DNA of 11,543 nt, taken from assembly GCA_030613225.1 (NCBI GenBank), contig JAUWMJ010000045.1:1-11543 (forward strand), read 5' to 3'. The position numbers and the translations under genes are program-made. The notes beneath the pieces are model-generated. The model worked only from the letters and a program-made list of their open reading frames with translations, did not search any database and was not told where the DNA came from. Below, piece after piece: positions 1 through 7,186 of this stretch. Numbering within the stretch: the first letter of the stretch is position 1; each line of letters starts with the position of its first letter. The stretch comes from Desulfobacterales bacterium. GTDB taxonomy: Bacteria; Desulfobacterota; Desulfobacteria; Desulfobacterales; JAUWMJ01.

Positions 1-1
1 C

Positions 2-79
2 GAGAGATTGACTACGAAAGATACGGAGCAGATCGAGTGGTTTGATGAAAACATGCTTCTTGTTTTAAAAGCAGCTTAG
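2..79 (+). CDS. 3' end of an unidentified gene entering from the left edge
   Basis: An open frame from the left edge ends at TAG (77-79) and gives 25 residues ending IEWFDENMLLVLKAA. It is acidic and amphipathic with no recognisable motif. The stop lies 8 bp from the convergent stop of the AlkD-like gene, which is the tight tail-to-tail packing expected of a real gene end. Nothing about its function can be said from this fragment; a chance open frame of this length is also possible. Confidence 0.4.
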   Translation, partial: ERLTTKDTEQIEWFDENMLLVLKAA

Positions 80-87
80 TCCTTCCA

Positions 88-798
88 TTAAATCTTACCT
101 TTTAGATATTGCTTTCTTTTTGTTTCCGGGAATTTTTCAATGGCATAGCGCAACATTGTACGAGGCATATTTTTATAATGGTTTTTTAAAAATTTTTCTT
201 CTGGGCTTATATGGCGTTTTCCCACCTCACGGAGCATCCACCCTACAGCTTTATGAATAAGGTCTTGTCTGTCAGATAACAACAGTTTAGAAATTTTCAG
301 GGTCTCGGCAAATTGATTATGCTTAATGAAATAAAATGTTGATATAATCGATATTCGCCGTTCCCACAGATTATCGGATTTTACGAGGTCGTAGAGAGGC
401 TGTTTATTTTTATTTAAAAGGAAGGCTCCCACAATATGTCCGGCTGAACTGTCAACAAGATCCCAGTTGTTTATAAATTTTGTATTTTTTAAATAAAGTT
501 CATATATTCTTTTCTTCTCAGGTTCATCTCCCTTTGAAAACCGGTGTATGAGCATAAAAAGAGAGACTAATCTTTCTTCATGAATTGGAGATTGAAGAAG
601 CTGTTTTATCTCATTTGGGCTTATGGTTTTATATTCTTTAGCCAGTTTCCTTAACTCCGGCACTGTTACACCTATGAAAATATCGCCTTCACCATATTCG
701 CCCGGGCAGGTCTTAAAAAATCTTTGATGTTTTTTTGCTTTTTCTTCGTTTCCAAGACCCTTTAATTGTTTTCGAATTTCTTCCAGCGAATTGGCCAT
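88..798 (-). CDS. AlkD-type DNA alkylation repair protein (DNA glycosylase, HEAT-like repeats)
   Basis: The 236-residue protein has the length and all-helical repeat pattern of the DNA_alkylation/AlkD family, which excises positively charged N3- and N7-alkyl purines without flipping the base. The N-terminus carries the typical RFFKTCPGEYGEGD segment (26-39) followed by VPELRKLAKEY (46-56). The family's substrate-facing residues appear present: WDLVD at 112-116 (Trp plus catalytic-type Asp), WERR at 145-148 and W187 in the GWMLREVGKR stretch (186-195). The ATG at 798 is preceded by AAAGGA about nine bases upstream, which supports this start, and the N-terminus matches the family there. A small upstream ORF on the same strand overlaps the first 37 bp. 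Family assignment is firm; the exact lesion range is inferred. Non-catalytic AlkD paralogues exist, but retention of Trp, Asp and Arg argues for activity. Confidence 0.93.
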   Translation of the reverse strand: MANSLEEIRKQLKGLGNEEKAKKHQRFFKTCPGEYGEGDIFIGVTVPELRKLAKEYKTISPNEIKQLLQSPIHEERLVSLFMLIHRFSKGDEPEKKRIYELYLKNTKFINNWDLVDSSAGHIVGAFLLNKNKQPLYDLVKSDNLWERRISIISTFYFIKHNQFAETLKISKLLLSDRQDLIHKAVGWMLREVGKRHISPEEKFLKNHYKNMPRTMLRYAIEKFPETKRKQYLKGKI

Positions 799-914
799 AT
801 AGGTTTATCCTTTATATCCTTGGGAAATCCATATTTTTCTTCCCAAATCAATTCCGTCTTCATCTTCGAAAAAGGAAGTGGGTTTTCCAGTCCATAGCGT
901 ACATTATCAGTCAT
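762..914 (-). CDS. possible 50-residue small ORF overlapping the AlkD start
   Basis: ATG at 914 opens a frame of 50 codons ending in TAA (762-764). It starts 36 bp after the PIN gene stop and runs 37 bp into the AlkD-like gene in another frame. The protein begins MTDNVRYGLENPLPFSKMKT, continues with ELIWEEKYGFP, and ends with a Trp/Lys-rich tail (four Trp in total). The upstream ribosome site is weak (only GAGA). From memory, the TELIWEEKY stretch resembles the (T/D)LIWEGKYDE segment near the N-terminus of many adenine-specific DNA methylases and helicases of defence loci, so this could be the 5' stub of a truncated gene whose remainder was replaced by the AlkD region. It could also be a genuine small protein or a chance frame. 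The protein-like composition favours something that is or was coding. Confidence 0.35.
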   Translation of the reverse strand: MTDNVRYGLENPLPFSKMKTELIWEEKYGFPKDIKDKPIWPIRWKKFENN

Positions 915-950
915 GTGGTTTCTCAAGCTAAGAGTGGTGCAATTGGATTT

Positions 951-1463
951 CTATTTCCATCTTGCGATTTGAAGGGGATAGTCCAGGTTTTCAGATATCT
1001 CCACAAGCCGATACATATGATCTTCAGTAACAAGAATTAAATTGTACTGAATTGCCTGCGCCGCTATCCAGATATCATTCTCCTGAACACCAAGTTTCTT
1101 GGCAGTTGTTCGGTCGAAAAGATCCTCCGGCCATTTCGCGGTTAACTTTCCTCTACGTTTTTTTGGTGAATACTTTTTGAACAACTCTGAACGAAGATCA
1201 GAGTAAGGTGTGATTGTGTGCCTGTCAATATCAAGAACAAGGGGAAATTTTGCCATTTCATTTCTGACATCATTCTGCCTGTTCATATCCATCTTTGGAG
1301 CAATTTTTAGGCCGTATTCCACCTCTGCCAACACAACAGTTGATATCAAAACGGGAGAAGATGCTACGTTCTTAAGAAAAGCTCTAATTTGCGGATAATT
1401 CCTGTGCCGTTTATCCCAAAGAATACTGGCTACAGTCGTATCTAAAAGGTAACCATCAATCAT
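951..1463 (-). CDS. PIN-domain ribonuclease, VapC-like toxin or nuclease
   Basis: The 170-residue protein has the four acidic positions of a PIN nuclease: D8 in LLDTTVAS, E47 in LAEVEYG, D130 in ENDIWIAAQA, and D148 (or E147) in LILVTEDHM. Such enzymes cleave RNA with Mg2+ or Mn2+; in VapBC systems the target is tRNA or rRNA. It is longer than a usual VapC (about 130-145 residues): the distance from E47 to D130 is about 83 residues, with a basic insert around 95-112 (KKYSPKKRRGK). Its ATG overlaps the methyltransferase stop (ATGA, 1460-1463), with GAGG about ten bases upstream inside the preceding gene, so translation is probably coupled. No VapB, RHH, AbrB or Phd-type antitoxin gene adjoins it; the only small DNA-binding protein in the operon is the MerR-type one. 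Whether it acts as a toxin, or as the nuclease arm of a modification system, is open. Confidence 0.87.
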   Translation of the reverse strand: MIDGYLLDTTVASILWDKRHRNYPQIRAFLKNVASSPVLISTVVLAEVEYGLKIAPKMDMNRQNDVRNEMAKFPLVLDIDRHTITPYSDLRSELFKKYSPKKRRGKLTAKWPEDLFDRTTAKKLGVQENDIWIAAQAIQYNLILVTEDHMYRLVEISENLDYPLQIARWK

Positions 1464-4012
1464 GATTGCTCTGCCTCAATATCCATAAAAAATTCATGCA
1501 TGTCTTCAGAATCGAAAGGAGTGATCCTCTTGAGAAGTTCTCCGGCGCTGGCTTGCTTTAAGTCCATTTCGAGATATTTGCACAATGGCATACATGGGCT
1601 AAAGTCCTCCGGATAATATTCAGGAAAATCAAATGGCAGCGGCTTGGGGTAACCTCTGAAACACTCCAACAGTTTCCGTTCAAGCCTTGGAGGTAGGTCG
1701 TATGCTTTTAAAACCAAACCGTCGATTTCCATAAGGGTTTGGACACATTCCTGAATAATTGGTTCACTGCCAGAACCTTCAATTTTTAATCTAAGATTCG
1801 TATAGTTTATGACAAGATGGGTAATTTTCTCTGTATCAATAGCTTCCGGGAATGGGATTGGAATTTGTTCAAGCGTATAATTCTGATTAAGACGTTTGCC
1901 TCCTCTCACGTAAAGCGCTGCATTAACCAAAGGAGAGTTAATAAGGGCTGAAATTACTTCAACACTTATGTTTGTTTTTGGCCAGATTGCTATAAAATTT
2001 TCACGACAAACCAGCCCGTTTCTATCCGGCACACCGACAATCCGCCACGGACCACGGTTAATAATGGCTCTGTTAGCTATGACTTTTGGCCCATCCCAAG
2101 GAAATAAATGTGCTTTTCTTCTGCGATATTTTTCATCCATATTTAGATATACAAAATGTTTTGCAAAGTATGGTTCAACTTTCCCGCTGACTTTATCTAA
2201 CCCCTTCTTGAATCCGGGTTTCGGTTTAAGTGCTATCAAAGCATCTCTGTTTTCTTCGAGAGGAATATTCCATTGAATGCCTTGATGAAGTTCAGCGATA
2301 TCACCAAATCCGGGATATCTTTTTAGATAATCCCAAATATCTGAGAGAGGAACATTCCAGAGAGAAACAGGCGCTGTATGGATAGATCGATTTATATTTT
2401 TGTTAATTCCTACAGGCAATCGCCCCATTTGAAGAAATGATTGTCGATCGTTTTCACGTACCCAGAATGTGCGGATAAAAACATTCGCTTTAGCTGATTT
2501 GTTCCGTTTTGAGGCAAGCACTAAAATAGTTTCCTGATCTGAAAATGCGAATATACGATCTGGAAGGGCTATTGTTTCTATTTGTTCATAAGTCCTGGCA
2601 ATACGATTCTGGATATCTATATATCTTTCGCCCATTATTGCGGATTTTGGCAATACGAAGCCAAACATAGCCGGTGGATTTTCCAATACTTTATTCAGTA
2701 TTTCATGTGGTTTATGAACACTTTGAATTTTATCACGATAATGTTCTCTCTCTTGCAGAGTGAAATCCTCAAAAGGAGGATTACATAGTACAATTTGTGA
2801 AGTTTCCAATTGCTTGTCTAATATATCGCTTGCAAAAACATCTTCAGGTATTATTTGCCACCCGTTCGGATTGGGGTAATCCGCTAACATTAGAGATAAA
2901 CGGCAAACCTCAGCAGCAAAAGTGTCTATCTCTATAGCAGTGAGTCGAGCTCTCAGGTATTTATGTCTTTCCTCGTCAGTCAATGATACTGATAGCAGTT
3001 CACGAAGCCGGCGGAGGGCAGCAACCAAAAAAACCCCGTGCCCGGCGAATGGTTCTATAATGAATCGTTCGTGCTCCAATAAAGATTCAAAGGGAAGGCG
3101 GTCAACCATAAGCTCTGCTATAATTGATGGAGTGCTGTGAACACCGAATCGCTTACGTGTTTCCTTTCGTATTAAAGTATTTTCATAAATAAACGCAAGG
3201 TCATCCACAGAAATATTTTGAAAGTTAAAAGCATTTCGAAATCTATCCCATACAAGCTCCTGTGTGTTGGGCTCATCAAGAATCTTTTGCATGTCAGGCA
3301 CAGTAAGCTCATAATACCTTTGGATTTCCTGTATTATGGTATTTGCCTGGAGAGAATCCCAGTTGCCGGAATGTTTTTTATCCTTGAAAATCTTAGCGGC
3401 AAGGAACCGGAAAAGCAATCGAAAGAGCAACGTTTCATCGGGTTTATGACCAGATGTGACTTCCTTATGAATGTTGACTGCTTCCTGGAGTATATTCCTT
3501 AGTAAACGATCCAACTTTCCATGAATCATACCCTTCAAAGCGGGAAGAAGACCTATATCAACGAAATCAAGCTGAACAGGGTCCGTTAACGGCGTAATAG
3601 CTTTAGCACGAAAAATTGTGTCAGGAGCCCACTTTTCACTGTTTACCTCAAATGCGCGGTGAATATTACGGGCTGGGATGGACTCTAAGAAACTGGCTTG
3701 GCCAGAAGCCTCGATACGATACCGGTCAAGACGATCCTTAACCACTTCAAAAAACATTGGGGCACCAAGTGTTCTGTACTTTGTAACAAACTGCGGCCCC
3801 GACTGCCCATTCGCAGTCAGTACACCGATGCATGCATTGCGATAGGACGGCGGCCATTGGGCAAAGGCTGCTAAAGGTATATGCAGATCCCGGGTTCCTG
3901 GGACTGATGCGTCATCGAAGGCATAGTCCTGGCGCAAGAGTTCGTCTACATAACCTAACCGTTTTAACTCATCACGAACTTTTAAAAAAATATCAACCGT
4001 ATGTGGATTCAT
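1460..4012 (-). CDS. N6-adenine DNA methyltransferase with C-terminal target-recognition-like region
   Basis: 850 residues from ATG 4012. This start has a strong GGGGGA site seven bases upstream; an in-frame TTG at 4027 has no such site and was rejected. Middle domain: VHSTPSIIAELMV (about 291-303), SAM-binding motif I EPFAGHG (320-326), an acidic second strand AIEID (359-363), and the catalytic NPPF (411-414) diagnostic of gamma-type N6-adenine methylases of the N6_Mtase/Eco57I kind. FVLPKSAI (452-459) follows. Residues about 570-725 resemble target-recognition domains of HsdS/type IIG enzymes, with HQGIQWNI, ALINSPLVNAALY and QIPIPFP. Residues 1-280 include a helical segment with LLFRLLFRFLAAKIF and no nuclease motif I can identify. 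The gene starts 22 bp after the MerR-type gene and overlaps the PIN gene by 4 bp. It probably methylates adenine in a specific DNA site; the target cannot be read from sequence. Confidence 0.9.
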   Translation of the reverse strand: MNPHTVDIFLKVRDELKRLGYVDELLRQDYAFDDASVPGTRDLHIPLAAFAQWPPSYRNACIGVLTANGQSGPQFVTKYRTLGAPMFFEVVKDRLDRYRIEASGQASFLESIPARNIHRAFEVNSEKWAPDTIFRAKAITPLTDPVQLDFVDIGLLPALKGMIHGKLDRLLRNILQEAVNIHKEVTSGHKPDETLLFRLLFRFLAAKIFKDKKHSGNWDSLQANTIIQEIQRYYELTVPDMQKILDEPNTQELVWDRFRNAFNFQNISVDDLAFIYENTLIRKETRKRFGVHSTPSIIAELMVDRLPFESLLEHERFIIEPFAGHGVFLVAALRRLRELLSVSLTDEERHKYLRARLTAIEIDTFAAEVCRLSLMLADYPNPNGWQIIPEDVFASDILDKQLETSQIVLCNPPFEDFTLQEREHYRDKIQSVHKPHEILNKVLENPPAMFGFVLPKSAIMGERYIDIQNRIARTYEQIETIALPDRIFAFSDQETILVLASKRNKSAKANVFIRTFWVRENDRQSFLQMGRLPVGINKNINRSIHTAPVSLWNVPLSDIWDYLKRYPGFGDIAELHQGIQWNIPLEENRDALIALKPKPGFKKGLDKVSGKVEPYFAKHFVYLNMDEKYRRRKAHLFPWDGPKVIANRAIINRGPWRIVGVPDRNGLVCRENFIAIWPKTNISVEVISALINSPLVNAALYVRGGKRLNQNYTLEQIPIPFPEAIDTEKITHLVINYTNLRLKIEGSGSEPIIQECVQTLMEIDGLVLKAYDLPPRLERKLLECFRGYPKPLPFDFPEYYPEDFSPCMPLCKYLEMDLKQASAGELLKRITPFDSEDMHEFFMDIEAEQS

Positions 4013-4034
4013 GAGTTCATCCCCCAATCGCTAT

Positions 4035-4472
4035 TTATGAGAGAGCCGCATAAACTTTGTTTTTCTTTGGAAAAGTTTCGGGCAACTTGTATAAGTTAAT
4101 TATTTCAGCGCCTATTTGTTCCGTATCAAAGCGAAAATAGTGCTGTCTCGTCATTGCACTGAAATATTTTCCTTTCTCAATAACAATCATGTCAATGCCA
4201 TCGGTATAAATTACAAGTTTGTAAAGCGGGTCATCGGTAGCAGGTAGCATTTCAGATAATTTTTTAATCCCCTTCTTTATTTTCTGAAGGCTAAGGCCAT
4301 TTTCTTTAAGTTCAATAAGCAATTTCAGTTTAATAATATCCTTAAAAGAATAAAAAAAGGTTTTCCCCTTTTTTTCGGGAGTTACCAAACCGATTCTAAC
4401 CCAATATTTAAGCTGGTTGCCTGTTGCTTTTGTAATTCTGCGTACTAATCTGGTTGGATAATTATTTGTCAT
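4035..4472 (-). CDS. MerR-type DNA-binding regulator, possible antitoxin-like repressor of the cassette
   Basis: 145 residues. Residues about 7-72 form a MerR-like winged helix-turn-helix: ITKATGNQLKYWVRIGLVTP (13-32), then YSFKDIIKLKLLIELKENG, then SLQKIKKGIKKL. In place of a metal-binding or long coiled coil, residues 82-125 form a compact domain (LYKLVIYTDGIDMIVIEKG) with the 'L-x-TDG-x-D-x-x-V' pattern that I recall from small MerR proteins next to toxin genes. It is the first gene of the operon, 22 bp before the methyltransferase, and a perfect inverted repeat lies 8 bp upstream of its start; autoregulation is a reasonable inference. No Cys cluster for metal sensing is present. The ATG at 4472 lacks a close ribosome site (GAGGGA is about 18 bases away), yet no other start is available before an in-frame stop. 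Confidence 0.83.
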   Translation of the reverse strand: MTNNYPTRLVRRITKATGNQLKYWVRIGLVTPEKKGKTFFYSFKDIIKLKLLIELKENGLSLQKIKKGIKKLSEMLPATDDPLYKLVIYTDGIDMIVIEKGKYFSAMTRQHYFRFDTEQIGAEIINLYKLPETFPKKNKVYAALS

Positions 4473-4480
4473 GGTATTAT

Positions 4481-4517
4481 GGTTGAAAAATCCCTCATTT
4501 TTAGCTGATTTTCAACC
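4481..4517. promoter_or_regulatory. perfect 9-bp inverted repeat, candidate operator of the MerR cassette
   Basis: GGTTGAAAA (4481-4489) and TTTTCAACC (4509-4517) are exact reverse complements separated by 19 bp. The pair ends 8 bp upstream of the regulator's ATG and overlaps the possible -10 element. The centre-to-centre distance of 28 bp is close to a dimer-of-sites spacing. The position is ideal for autorepression by the MerR-like protein. A role as a leader RNA hairpin (the GAGGGA sequence would be in its loop) cannot be excluded. Confidence 0.5.
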
Positions 4518-4544
4518 AATATGTCACATGTTATAATAGGTCAA
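4516..4544 (-). promoter_or_regulatory. possible sigma70 promoter of the MerR-methyltransferase-PIN operon
   Basis: Reading leftward, TTGACC (4539-4544) is followed after 17 bp by TATTGG (4516-4521). The -35 matches five of six consensus bases, but the -10 only three of six. The predicted transcript would start inside the inverted repeat, about 40 bp before the regulator's ATG. Spacing is optimal, but the weak -10 keeps this tentative; the normal 17-bp spacing also argues against classic MerR activation, which uses 19-20 bp. Confidence 0.33.
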
Positions 4545-4631
4545 GAAAAAAGTTAGTAACTCCTCAAACTTTCTATCCTTGTAATCGTTCACGGGTTCAA
4601 GGTTTTTAAAAAATGGAGATGTTTGATCTGA

Positions 4632-4814
4632 AATATCGCCTTCCATACGCGATACGACTTGCGAACAAGCCTTCGAGCTTTTGTGTCTTGGTGGCTGAAC
4701 TATTGCCTTGATTTAAACACTCAAACACTTTATAGCATGTTTCCTGAACCGTCCCGGCGCATCGACCATGCCCTTGAATTTAAACGAAAGAAACCACCTT
4801 TCATTACTTACTGA
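4632..4814 (+). pseudogene. short open frame, possible gene remnant
   Basis: The frame is open for 60 codons from just after a TGA (4629-4631) to TGA (4812-4814). It has an internal ATG at 4737 giving 25 residues, and a TTG at 4659. The last part reads MFPEPSRRIDHALEFKRKK, which is protein-like, and it stops 20 bp before the helicase ATG. No ribosome site precedes the ATG. It may be the 3' remnant of a displaced gene, a leader peptide, or chance. I do not recognise the family. Confidence 0.22.
4708..4736 (+). promoter_or_regulatory. possible sigma70 promoter of the helicase operon
   Basis: TTGATT (4708-4713) and TATAGC (4731-4736) are 17 bp apart, each with four of six consensus bases. Transcription would begin near 4743, giving a leader of about 90 bases before the ATG at 4835. 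This is the best match I see in the gap, but in an AT-rich region such matches are common. Confidence 0.28.
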
Positions 4815-4834
4815 AACAACAGCTGATTTATTGT

Positions 4835-7186
4835 ATGCCTAAGACAAAAGAACAAAAAAGAAAGGCTAAACGAAAAGCAAAGCTTAAAAGCCGCCGCAAC
4901 AAAATAACAAGAGAGCTCCAAAAGGAAAGATCTGACTTTTTCTTCCATGAAGCCCAATGGTTCATTGGCCATGAAGAATATGAAAAAGCTCTTTTAAAGC
5001 TTAACAAGGCAATTCGGCTTGATCCTGTAAATAAAGAAATGCTTGAAACAATGGCATATCTCGGTTCCCAGATTGTCAGGCCGGACATCGAATTAAAAGG
5101 GCTTTCAGGGCTTTACGATAACGGACTTTTAAGCAATGACAGGTTGCCTGATTTATGCCACCTGCTGGCAAGAAAGGGAAAAAACCAGCAGGCAATAGCC
5201 ACAGCAAAGGAAACTTTGTCTATTCTCCCCAAGATAAAAATTTCAAACAAAAGAAATATCCGATCCTTTCTCATAAATATCATTGAAAGCTGTGAGTTTT
5301 ACCTAAAAACCAAACAGGTTCATGCCGGTCAAAAGGACCGGCTGAATCGGCTGCCTGCTGCCGGCAAACCGGTTAAAACCGGTAAAACATTAAAACCTGC
5401 CATAAATACCGGCAGCCCTTTAAAACCGGTCAAACCGAAAAGACCGGTGCTGCTTCCGGAAATCCCGGTATCGATTGGAATAGACTCAGCATCTTTTTTA
5501 AATACACTTTCCAGCGGACAATTTGCGTCTCCCATGCGCTATAAACTTGCCATTGAAGCCCATCAAATCCGCTTTAATGAGACTTTTGAAAATCTAATTT
5601 GTTTATCAAATCTTAAACATGTTCGCTCATTGTGGTATCAGGAAGAAACGGCAAGAAAGATATTAAAAAGCTTTCGCGGCAGGGCACTGTTATCTGATGA
5701 AGTGGGACTGGGAAAGACCATAGAGGCAGGTATTGTATTAAAAGAATATATTGCACGGGGAATGGTCAAAAATGCCTTGATCCTGACCCCCACACCATTG
5801 GTAAGTCAGTGGCAGGAAGAATTAAAAACTAAATTCGGTCTCAATCTGCCTTCCACCGACGATCCGGATTATAATGTAAACGGGGATGCATTCTGGAAAG
5901 AACCCTTTATCCTTTCTTCCATCAATATCGCAAAGTCAAAGAAAAATTATCCCCTTGTAACCAGGAGAGAATACGACCTTGTAATTGTTGATGAAGCCCA
6001 TCATCTGAAAAATCGAAACACCCTTAACTGGAAACTGATCAATTCCCTTAAAAAGCGGTTTTTGCTTCTATTAACCGCAACACCGGTGGAAAACAACCTG
6101 ATGGAGCTTTACAACCTTGTCACCCTTCTTAAACCCGGCCAGTTAAAGACGGCTTCAGCGTTCCGGAAGGAATTCATGACACGGGGTGATCCCACCGATC
6201 CACAAAACAGGAGCAAGCTCAAAGGACTTTTAGGCCAGGTAATGATTCGAAATACCAGAGCCCTTGCCAGGGTTGATATACCACCACGCTTTGCTCAAAC
6301 CATTAAGATAAATTCAAGCAAACATGAACGACAGCTTTATGAAAGAATCTGTGCGCTGGTGAAAAGTATAAATGAGACGAATGGGACAAGATATAAGATA
6401 CTTCTTAAGACTTTGCTGGCGGAAGCAGGGTCTTCCCCCCGTGCAGTGAGCCTGACCCTTTCACGGATGCTCATGAAAAAAAACTTTCTTTTAAAGCAGG
6501 AAAAAGAGATACGGGCAATCAACAATCTTTGTAAAACAATGGATGATACCAGTAAAAACAAGGTTCTGCTAAAATTGCTGAAATCTTCTCCGGGAAAGAG
6601 TATCATATTTGTCAAGTACCTTGGAACGTTGGATCATCTTTCAGACTTTCTTACGTGGCAGGAAATACCCCATGCCAGATTCCACGGCGGGATGAACAAT
6701 AAAAAGAAAGACGGAGAAATTAAGTGTTTCATGGAGGATAAGGATATACTTGTAACTACTGAGATTGGCGGAGAGGGACGTAACTTACAGTTTTGTCATC
6801 AGATGGTCAATTATGACCTTCCATGGAACCCCATGAAGATCGAGCAGAGAATCGGGCGTATCCATCGTATCGGCCAGGATAAAGAGGTAATGATTTACAA
6901 CCTGTGTGCCGGCGGCAGTATTGAAGAGTATATACTTGAAGTGCTGGATAAAAAAATCAATATGTTTGAAATGATTATCGGTGAAATTGACATGATAATG
7001 GGGCGTGTCAAGGGAGAGCAGGAGTTTTCTGAAATGGTTTATGATATCTGGGTCGGTACAGCTTCTGAAAAGGAAAGAGACAAGGCTTTTAGCCAGCTGG
7101 CAGTAAAATTGAAACAATCCAAGGTAAGTTATCAAAAAACCAAAGCATTGGATAAAAAACTTTTTGGAGAAAATTATGAACTTTGA
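4835..7186 (+). CDS. SNF2/RapA-family DEAH helicase with basic TPR-like N-terminus
   Basis: 783 residues. The N-terminus (1-31) is very basic, and residues about 35-70 look like one or two TPR units (FFFHEAQWFIGHEEYEKALLK). A Lys/Pro-rich linker spans about 165-210. The SNF2 motor follows: motif I DEVGLGKTIEAG (288-299), Ia LILTPTPLVSQW (315-326), II DEAHH (386-390), III LLTATPVEN (412-420), IV IIFVKY (590-595), V TTEIGGEGRNLQ (641-652) and VI QRIGRIHRIGQ (671-681). All ATPase residues are present, so it should be an active duplex-DNA translocase, like RapA/HepA, which remodels RNA polymerase complexes. No nuclease or bromo/chromo domain is visible. The ATG at 4835 has no clear Shine-Dalgarno, but the next Met is residue 69 and would remove the TPR region. 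The stop overlaps the next gene by 11 bp, so the two are surely cotranscribed. Confidence 0.92.
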   Translation: MPKTKEQKRKAKRKAKLKSRRNKITRELQKERSDFFFHEAQWFIGHEEYEKALLKLNKAIRLDPVNKEMLETMAYLGSQIVRPDIELKGLSGLYDNGLLSNDRLPDLCHLLARKGKNQQAIATAKETLSILPKIKISNKRNIRSFLINIIESCEFYLKTKQVHAGQKDRLNRLPAAGKPVKTGKTLKPAINTGSPLKPVKPKRPVLLPEIPVSIGIDSASFLNTLSSGQFASPMRYKLAIEAHQIRFNETFENLICLSNLKHVRSLWYQEETARKILKSFRGRALLSDEVGLGKTIEAGIVLKEYIARGMVKNALILTPTPLVSQWQEELKTKFGLNLPSTDDPDYNVNGDAFWKEPFILSSINIAKSKKNYPLVTRREYDLVIVDEAHHLKNRNTLNWKLINSLKKRFLLLLTATPVENNLMELYNLVTLLKPGQLKTASAFRKEFMTRGDPTDPQNRSKLKGLLGQVMIRNTRALARVDIPPRFAQTIKINSSKHERQLYERICALVKSINETNGTRYKILLKTLLAEAGSSPRAVSLTLSRMLMKKNFLLKQEKEIRAINNLCKTMDDTSKNKVLLKLLKSSPGKSIIFVKYLGTLDHLSDFLTWQEIPHARFHGGMNNKKKDGEIKCFMEDKDILVTTEIGGEGRNLQFCHQMVNYDLPWNPMKIEQRIGRIHRIGQDKEVMIYNLCAGGSIEEYILEVLDKKINMFEMIIGEIDMIMGRVKGEQEFSEMVYDIWVGTASEKERDKAFSQLAVKLKQSKVSYQKTKALDKKLFGENYEL
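5325..5468 (+). repeat. CCGG-rich segment encoding the Lys/Pro linker of the helicase
   Basis: Ten CCGG tetramers occur in 144 bp (5325, 5338, 5361, 5369, 5379, 5409, 5426, 5444, 5456, 5465), several as AAACCGGT. They encode KPVKTGK and LKPVKPKRP style repeats between the TPR-like region and the motor. The spacing is irregular, so this is degenerate internal repetition and not a strict tandem array. It probably forms a flexible, positively charged tether. Confidence 0.6.

Larger units (their letters stand above)
4473..4834. other. divergent intergenic region between the methyltransferase cassette and the helicase operon
   Basis: This 362-bp gap contains the operator-like inverted repeat and promoter at its left end, a possible rightward promoter at 4708-4736, and a short open frame at 4632-4814. 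The remainder (about 4545-4630) shows no gene, hairpin terminator or riboswitch-like fold that I can support. Because the two operons diverge from here, coregulation is possible but not demonstrated. Confidence 0.6.

Noticed and set aside
4025..4027. TTG as the start of the DNA methyltransferase
   Set aside because: No ribosome site precedes it, while ATG 4012 has GGGGGA at the right distance.
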